DNA from: UBA2199 sp964628035
GTDB taxonomy: Bacteria > Acidobacteriota > Aminicenantia > UBA2199
Length of the DNA stretch: 64,000 nt
Reading direction: 5' to 3'
Assembly: GCA_964628035.1 (NCBI GenBank)
Contig: CAZVPI010000008.1
Location: 68,150-132,149, forward strand
Numbering within the stretch: position 1 is the first letter of the stretch; each line of letters opens with the position of its first letter. Below, piece by piece: positions 59,883-64,000 of this stretch. The translations under genes were made by a program, and so were the position numbers. The notes below the pieces were generated by a model. The model saw only the letters and a list, made by a program, of their open reading frames with translations, was not told where the DNA came from and ran no database searches.

Positions 59883-61311
59883 TTAAAAATTGAAATAGAT
59901 GAACTGGCCGCCGTCGAAGACGCCGATGGCCAGTATGGCGACGACCAGCAGGGCGTAGGGCATACAGCGCACCAGGAACCACCGTGAGCGGATGCGAAAG
60001 ATGCTCTTGTGCAGGAATTCTCCTGCGAGATCATGGACCAGCAGGACCAGAATCCCGAACAGCGAATACAGGAAATAGGACGCCGGGGTGATGAACAGCT
60101 TGCCGTCGAGCCCGATGTTGCCCAGCACGTTCCATGCCGTTTCCAGAGAGGGCGAGCGGAAGAACACCAGCGAAACAGTAACAAAAGCAAACGTGATCAG
60201 AGTGCTGGACAAGTGGAAGAACCAGGCAAGGGGCTTGGCGGCATGTGTTTTCATCTGCCGTGATGCCAGTAGTTCTGCCAAGAGGTATATTCCTTGCATA
60301 ACTCCGAATATCACGAAAGTCCAGCGCGCCCCGTGCCAAATGCCCACCACAATGAAACTAATGAAAAGGGCTAGCGTAACGCCCAAAGTGCCCCAGGAGC
60401 GAAACTTCAACGAAAGTGGCATATAGATATAGTCATTCACCCAGGATGAGAGCGAGATGTGCCAGCGGCGCCAGAAATCACTGAGAGAAGATGCCAGCAA
60501 AGGGCGACGGAAATTGAGCATTAGGTCATAGCCGAATATGCGCGCCAGTCCCCTGGCGATGTCGGTGTAGCCGGAAAAGTCGGCGTAGACTTGATAAAAA
60601 TAGAAGATCGAGCAGATCAGCAGGGTGATGCCGCTGTGACGATCAACATGTTTGTAGATCGAGTTCACGTAGATGGCGATGCGGTCGGCAATGACCAGCT
60701 TTTGGAAGAATCCCCAGATCAGCAGCTTCGTTCCCTCGGAAAAATCGGCAACCCGGATAGTCTTCTCAACAGTTTCTTGCGAGAGGAAATTTTGTGCTCT
60801 CTCGATTGGACCAGCCAGTAGTTTGGGGAAAAAGAGAATATAGTTCAAGAAGCTCCAAAAACTCCTTTCGGGAGGAATATTCTCCCGACGCACATCGATC
60901 ACATAACCCAGGGCTTGGAATGTATAAAAGGAGATGCCGAGAGGTAGGATTAAGTCAATTTCGGGAAGGAGTGACTTGATGTTCATGGATCGGGTGAAAA
61001 CATTAAGGTTTTGCAGAAAAAAACTATAATATTTGAAGAAAAAAAGATTCACTACATTCGCCAGGATGGCCACCCAGAAAAGGATGCCCCCCAAGGCGCC
61101 GATCCTTATTTACCTCGATGCCAATCCCAAGAAAATAATTCAACACCGCTGACATCAGAATGATAACCAGCGACAACAAGTTGGCTTGTGAAAGGAAGAA
61201 CAGGCTGGCGCAGATAAGGATGGTGCGCTGCCAATCCCGCCTTGGGATTAGGTAGTAGACGATGACGACCGCGGCGAAAAACGGCAGGAAAATGAACGAA
61301 TTGAACTTCAT
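59883..61311 (-). CDS. MBOAT-family O-acyltransferase (DltB/AlgI-like), interrupted by a one-base frameshift
   Basis: The N-terminal part (from ATG 61311; FIFLPFFAAVVIVYYLIPRR, NYFLGIGIEVNKDRRLGG) and the C-terminal part (ILFWVAILANVVNLFFFKYY onward) are both clear MBOAT sequence but in different frames. They join in a run of six C (61087-61092; six G on the coding strand). Five would restore one ~475-residue protein, a normal MBOAT length. Motifs include LPLGISFYTFQALGYVIDV, the DFSGYTDIARGLARIFGY region, FWRRWHISLSSWVNDYIYMP and the catalytic His in VVGIWHGARWTFVIFG. The shift may be a sequencing error, a real mutation or slippage-dependent expression. Confidence 0.85.
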
Positions 61312-61336
61312 GAATCCTTTATACCTGCGGCGGTTT

Positions 61337-61582
61337 TTAGGGCTTCAGCTTGGCCTCGATGCCCTCGCATAGGCATCCCACGTCGGTAAAACGAACCATC
61401 TCCTTCAAGCTAAACTTGACCTTAAAGTGCTTCTCGATGGCATAGATCAGCTGGGCATGGTTCAGGCTGTCCCACTCGTCCAGGTCGGCGGGAGCGGTCC
61501 GCTCGTCGATCGTGATCTTTTCGTTGTGAAACGTGGCGCGGAAGACCTTCGTCAGTTCCGCCATGATCTCCTTTCTTTCCAT
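61337..61582 (-). CDS. Acyl/peptidyl carrier protein (DltC-like)
   Basis: 81 residues, a four-helix carrier protein. The phosphopantetheine attachment site is in LDEWDSLNHAQLIYAIEKHF (Ser39, DSL motif), followed by FKVKFSLKEMVRFTDVG as in DltC and small carriers. It lies between an MBOAT gene and a thioesterase gene, and an adenylation enzyme lies two genes upstream, so it is probably loaded by that enzyme and presents the activated group to the MBOAT. It is too far from any fatty-acid genes to be the housekeeping ACP. Confidence 0.9.
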   Translation of the reverse strand: MERKEIMAELTKVFRATFHNEKITIDERTAPADLDEWDSLNHAQLIYAIEKHFKVKFSLKEMVRFTDVGCLCEGIEAKLKP

Positions 61583-61594
61583 GGGGGGCTCCTC

Positions 61595-62023
61595 TTAGAA
61601 CGTCCGGCCCTCGAGCTTCTCGATCGCCGCCCTCAAATAATCGGGCACGGGCGTCCTCCTGCCGGCGCGGAAATCGAATATCACCAATTCCGACTCGCCG
61701 ATGGCCGCGAGGCCATTCCTCTCGCTGGAGACGAAATGCTCCATGGCGATGCGGTCGCGGTCGAGCTCGCTTACCCGCGTGCCGACTGTCAAGGTGTCGG
61801 GGAAGTGCAGGGGGGCGATGAAGCGGCAGCTAGCCTGGGCCAGCACGGCGGCGACCCCCTGCGAATGGAAGCATTCATGAAACCCGATCACCTGCAGATA
61901 CCGGATGCGGGACGTTTCGAAATACCTGAAATAGTTGGCGTTGTTGACATGGTTATAGGCATCCATCTCGTCCCATTGGACGTCGCGCTCAATTTTCACC
62001 GGGAACTCCTCCATGGCTTTCAT
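61595..62023 (-). CDS. 4HBT-type acyl-thioesterase (hot-dog fold)
   Basis: 142 residues. The hot-dog signature is VQWDEMDAYNHVNNANYFRY (catalytic Asp region D18/D21, His25), followed by FETSRIRYLQVIGF and ASCRFIAPLHFPDTLTVGTR and VSELDRDRIAMEHFV. It hydrolyses or transfers acyl groups from CoA or a carrier protein. Beside the carrier protein gene it may proof-read mis-loaded carrier or release an intermediate. Classical dlt operons have no such gene, which is one reason to treat this locus as a variant. Confidence 0.88.
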   Translation of the reverse strand: MKAMEEFPVKIERDVQWDEMDAYNHVNNANYFRYFETSRIRYLQVIGFHECFHSQGVAAVLAQASCRFIAPLHFPDTLTVGTRVSELDRDRIAMEHFVSSERNGLAAIGESELVIFDFRAGRRTPVPDYLRAAIEKLEGRTF

Positions 62024-62041
62024 CGAAATTCCCGAGAGAAT

Positions 62042-62860
62042 CTAGCGATACTCATCGCCCGGCATCCAGAAGACATCGAAATGGCAGTACTCCTCGAATC
62101 CCAGTCTTCGGTAGACGCCATAGCCTGATTTTGTCGATTGCAAAATGGCGACACGCTGTCCATCCCAGCGCGCCTGCCGCAGGGCGGCCGCCGTAATGGC
62201 GCGGCCAAAACCCCTGCCGCGATGAGCTGCCGAGGTGGCGATCATGTACAATCCGGCGGCTCCGGAGGAATAAAAGGACATTGCTGTCGAGACGACCTCG
62301 CCCTCAAAAAAACCAACAAAGAAGTGGATGTTTGGGCCCCCATCCACCTTGGCAAGCATTCGCAAATCCAGCTTTCTCCTCGGAAACAATTCCCGGCTGG
62401 CCACTGCGTGCCAGTCCGCCAATTCCCTCTTGGTCGAAGCTATCTTCACATCCAAAAAGCCATCCGGTTCCTCCGGCAATTCATTGGCACCGAGATCCAG
62501 GGCCATTCCCGGCCAGGAATCAACCCGCATCAATCCCTGCTCCCTAAGTTTTTCGCCGATATCCGGCACTCCGATCTTCGGCCCGATCAGCCAGAATGGC
62601 GGGGCTGATCCGCTGCGGATATGCGAAACCACATCGCCAATGTCACGATCGACGGATTTCCCAATGAACCGAGCATCAAAGATGAAATTGGGCCAGCAAA
62701 ATGGCCTCGAATCGACCCAGGACACCTTACTCCCAACATGCTTTTTCAAATTGCCCTTGTCCGCAAAATACTTGAATAATTCGCCGAAATTGTCCTCAAT
62801 GGTCTCAGCGATCGAATTCATTCCCAATAATTGCGTCACTGGGACAGGATCGGGACTCAC
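62042..62860 (-). CDS. GNAT N-acetyltransferase with N-terminal extension
   Basis: 272 residues from a GTG at 62860, which overlaps the upstream stop (GTGA) and has AGGAG five bases before it; an ATG at 62821 is the alternative. The C-terminal ~130 residues are GNAT: LDVKIASTKRELADWHAVAS, the acetyl-CoA loop MIATSAAHRGRGFGRAITAA and AILQSTKSGYGVYRRLGFEE. The N-terminal ~130 residues (FKYFADKGNLKKHVGSKVSW, PPFWLIGPKIGVPDIGEKLR) are less typical and may bind the acceptor. Its place between adenylation enzyme and thioesterase suggests that it modifies the amino group of the activated substrate; inference only. Confidence 0.8.
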   Translation of the reverse strand: MSPDPVPVTQLLGMNSIAETIEDNFGELFKYFADKGNLKKHVGSKVSWVDSRPFCWPNFIFDARFIGKSVDRDIGDVVSHIRSGSAPPFWLIGPKIGVPDIGEKLREQGLMRVDSWPGMALDLGANELPEEPDGFLDVKIASTKRELADWHAVASRELFPRRKLDLRMLAKVDGGPNIHFFVGFFEGEVVSTAMSFYSSGAAGLYMIATSAAHRGRGFGRAITAAALRQARWDGQRVAILQSTKSGYGVYRRLGFEEYCHFDVFWMPGDEYR

Positions 62861-64000
62861 GTTTGCTCCTGCCCTCCGGGGCACGTGATCCATCCCGCAA
62901 GTTGGACTCTATCGATCTTTCCATTGGCGTTTAGGGGCATCCGGTCGACGAAGGAGATCCCGGATGGGATCATGTAGTACGGCAACCTGCTTTTGAGATG
63001 AGCGAGGATCTGCTGGTCGGTCTTCGAGTTCCCCTCGACGAAAAGATGGATCTGCTGGTTGCCGAAGGCGTTCCACTGCGCCAGAGCGACGGCCGGTCGT
63101 CCATCGATGAAGTCGCGGACATGCTTTTCGATTTCCCCGAGCTCAACGCGGAAACCCTGGATCTTGACCTGGTTGTCCTTGCGTCCTACATAGAAGAAGG
63201 TCTTCTCCGCGTCCTGGTAAACGACATCCCCGGTCCGGTAAAACCGTTTCATTTCGCCATGAGTCTCCAAATGGAAAAAACTCTCACGGTTTTTCTCGGG
63301 ATTCAGCAGGTAGCCCCCGCAAAGCTGTTTCCCAGCGACGCACAATTCTCCCATTCGTCCAAGGACGGCCGGCTTCCCGTCCTCGTCAAGGATGACGGCA
63401 TCCATGTTCTTCACGATCTCGCCGATGGCCATGATGCCGTTGTGCGACTTCTCCCGCTCCCCTTTCCGGTAGTGGTACGAATGGGTGAAGACCGTCGCCT
63501 CGGTCGGTCCGTAGATATTGACGATCTGGGCATTAGGCACACAGGAAGCCCATTCCGCGGCGAGATCTATCGGAAAGGCTTCTCCACATACCAATGAATA
63601 ACGCATCTTTTGCAGTCGAATATCCGAGAAATAAGGCCTGAGATATGCAACCGTCGAGGGCACTACAGCGATGAACGTGATATCCATTTCCTCCATCAAA
63701 CGGTAGCCGGTCATGAATTTTATGTCTTGTTCGGGAACCGTGTAGATGCAGGCGCCGACGCAGAGCGGGATGATGAAGGTGAGGATCGACATGTCGAAAG
63801 TCATGCTCGACATCTGCAGAAAGCGGTCTTCAGGCCCGATTTTCCATTTGAGATGCCAAACCGAATCGAGGAATGCGTTCAGGTTGCCCCGGCTGATCGG
63901 CGTACCCTTGGGCGTGCCGGTGCTGCCCGAGGTGAAGATGACGTAGGCCGGATCTTCGTCGTGACATGAAAAAAAATTCAAATCGAGGGGTGAATGTTGA
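62857..64000 (-). CDS. Amino-acid adenylation (NRPS/DltA-like) enzyme, 5' partial
   Basis: The gene is open to the right edge; 380 residues are visible. AMP-binding motifs in order: AYVIFTSGSTGTPKGTPISR (P-loop), MTFDMSILTFIIPLC (the Asp of FDxS that holds an alpha-amino group is conserved), VNIYGPTEATVFTHSYHY, GELCVAGKQLCGGYL, RFYRTGDVVYQDAEKT, VKIQGFRVELGEIEKHV and the catalytic-Lys region MPLNANGKIDRVQLA. No condensation or carrier domain is attached, as in stand-alone DltA. It should activate an amino acid as aminoacyl-AMP and load the carrier protein encoded three genes downstream. Confidence 0.88.
   Translation of the reverse strand, partial: QHSPLDLNFFSCHDEDPAYVIFTSGSTGTPKGTPISRGNLNAFLDSVWHLKWKIGPEDRFLQMSSMTFDMSILTFIIPLCVGACIYTVPEQDIKFMTGYRLMEEMDITFIAVVPSTVAYLRPYFSDIRLQKMRYSLVCGEAFPIDLAAEWASCVPNAQIVNIYGPTEATVFTHSYHYRKGEREKSHNGIMAIGEIVKNMDAVILDEDGKPAVLGRMGELCVAGKQLCGGYLLNPEKNRESFFHLETHGEMKRFYRTGDVVYQDAEKTFFYVGRKDNQVKIQGFRVELGEIEKHVRDFIDGRPAVALAQWNAFGNQQIHLFVEGNSKTDQQILAHLKSRLPYYMIPSGISFVDRMPLNANGKIDRVQLAGWITCPGGQEQT

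Noticed and set aside
58908..61311. Alginate-type O-acetylation pair (AlgI/AlgJ) only
   Set aside because: MBOAT and SGNH alone would fit, but the carrier protein and amino-acid adenylation gene directly upstream favour a Dlt-like reading.
12017..64000. Exosortase/PEP-CTERM-linked EPS locus
   Set aside because: Many accessory genes match that type of locus (FemAB, asparagine synthase, deacetylase, Wzz-kinase), but I find no exosortase with its Cys/Arg/His helices and no PEP-CTERM protein.
1..64000. tRNA or rRNA genes
   Set aside because: I saw no cloverleaf with a CCA-proximal stem or rRNA signature in the intergenic gaps.

Overview
The window is one scaffold (a run of 10 N at 25541-25550 marks a join) from a GC-rich bacterium. 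A Wza-type export protein, an outer-membrane beta-barrel ending in Phe and Wzc-type co-polymerases point to a diderm (Gram-negative type) cell. The gene content would suit an uncultured Acidobacteriota/Aminicenantota-like lineage, but no rRNA or other strong marker is present, so that placement is a guess.

Layout. 0-6.2 kb (+): the end of a MurJ-type lipid II flippase fused to a HEAT-like tail, MraY, a Ca2+-type P-ATPase and signal peptidase I. 6.3-8.2 kb (+): a radical SAM protein. 8.3-9.9 kb (-): a NoeA-like methyltransferase and a small membrane protein. 10.7-11.5 kb (+): a YitT-family membrane protein. 12.0-22.5 kb (-): exopolysaccharide operon A (outer-membrane barrel, Wza-like exporter, Wzz-BY-kinase, PHP tyrosine phosphatase, O-antigen-ligase-type protein, TPR protein, second Wzz-BY-kinase). 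22.6-24.6 kb (-): a broken four-helix-bundle (S23) remnant and two secreted proteins. 24.7-30.0 kb (-): operon B (PssD/PssE pair, GT2, WecA-like transferase, NTP_transf_5 protein, GT-C-like membrane protein). 30.3-64.0 kb (-): a long run of surface-polysaccharide genes. From 64.0 to 32.9 kb about 29 genes lie on one strand with overlaps or gaps of a few bases.

How the genes fit together. Two initiating phosphotransferases (WecA-like and PF02397-like), at least six glycosyltransferases, Wzx, two Wzy/ligase-type proteins, two Wzz-kinases, a phosphatase and Wza form a Wzx/Wzy-type polysaccharide machine. Sugar precursors would come from WecB, a LegC-type aminotransferase, a CBS-nucleotidyltransferase, an SDR and an ADH/Gfo-Idh-MocA fusion. 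Tailoring is unusually rich: two polysaccharide-deacetylase-like proteins, a heparinase-like lyase, two hexapeptide acyltransferases, six GNAT/FemAB-like proteins, an ATP-grasp protein, an asparagine-synthase-like protein without the amidotransferase cysteine, and at the promoter-proximal end a Dlt-like set (amino-acid adenylation enzyme, carrier protein, thioesterase, MBOAT, SGNH protein). I infer that the polymer carries aminoacyl or peptidyl groups.

The non-coding DNA is also unusual. Nearly every gap between transcription units from 5 to 33 kb holds degenerate 7-base tandem arrays, usually as two inverted arms. Each locus has its own heptad sequence, and several arrays contain the stop codon of the adjacent gene.
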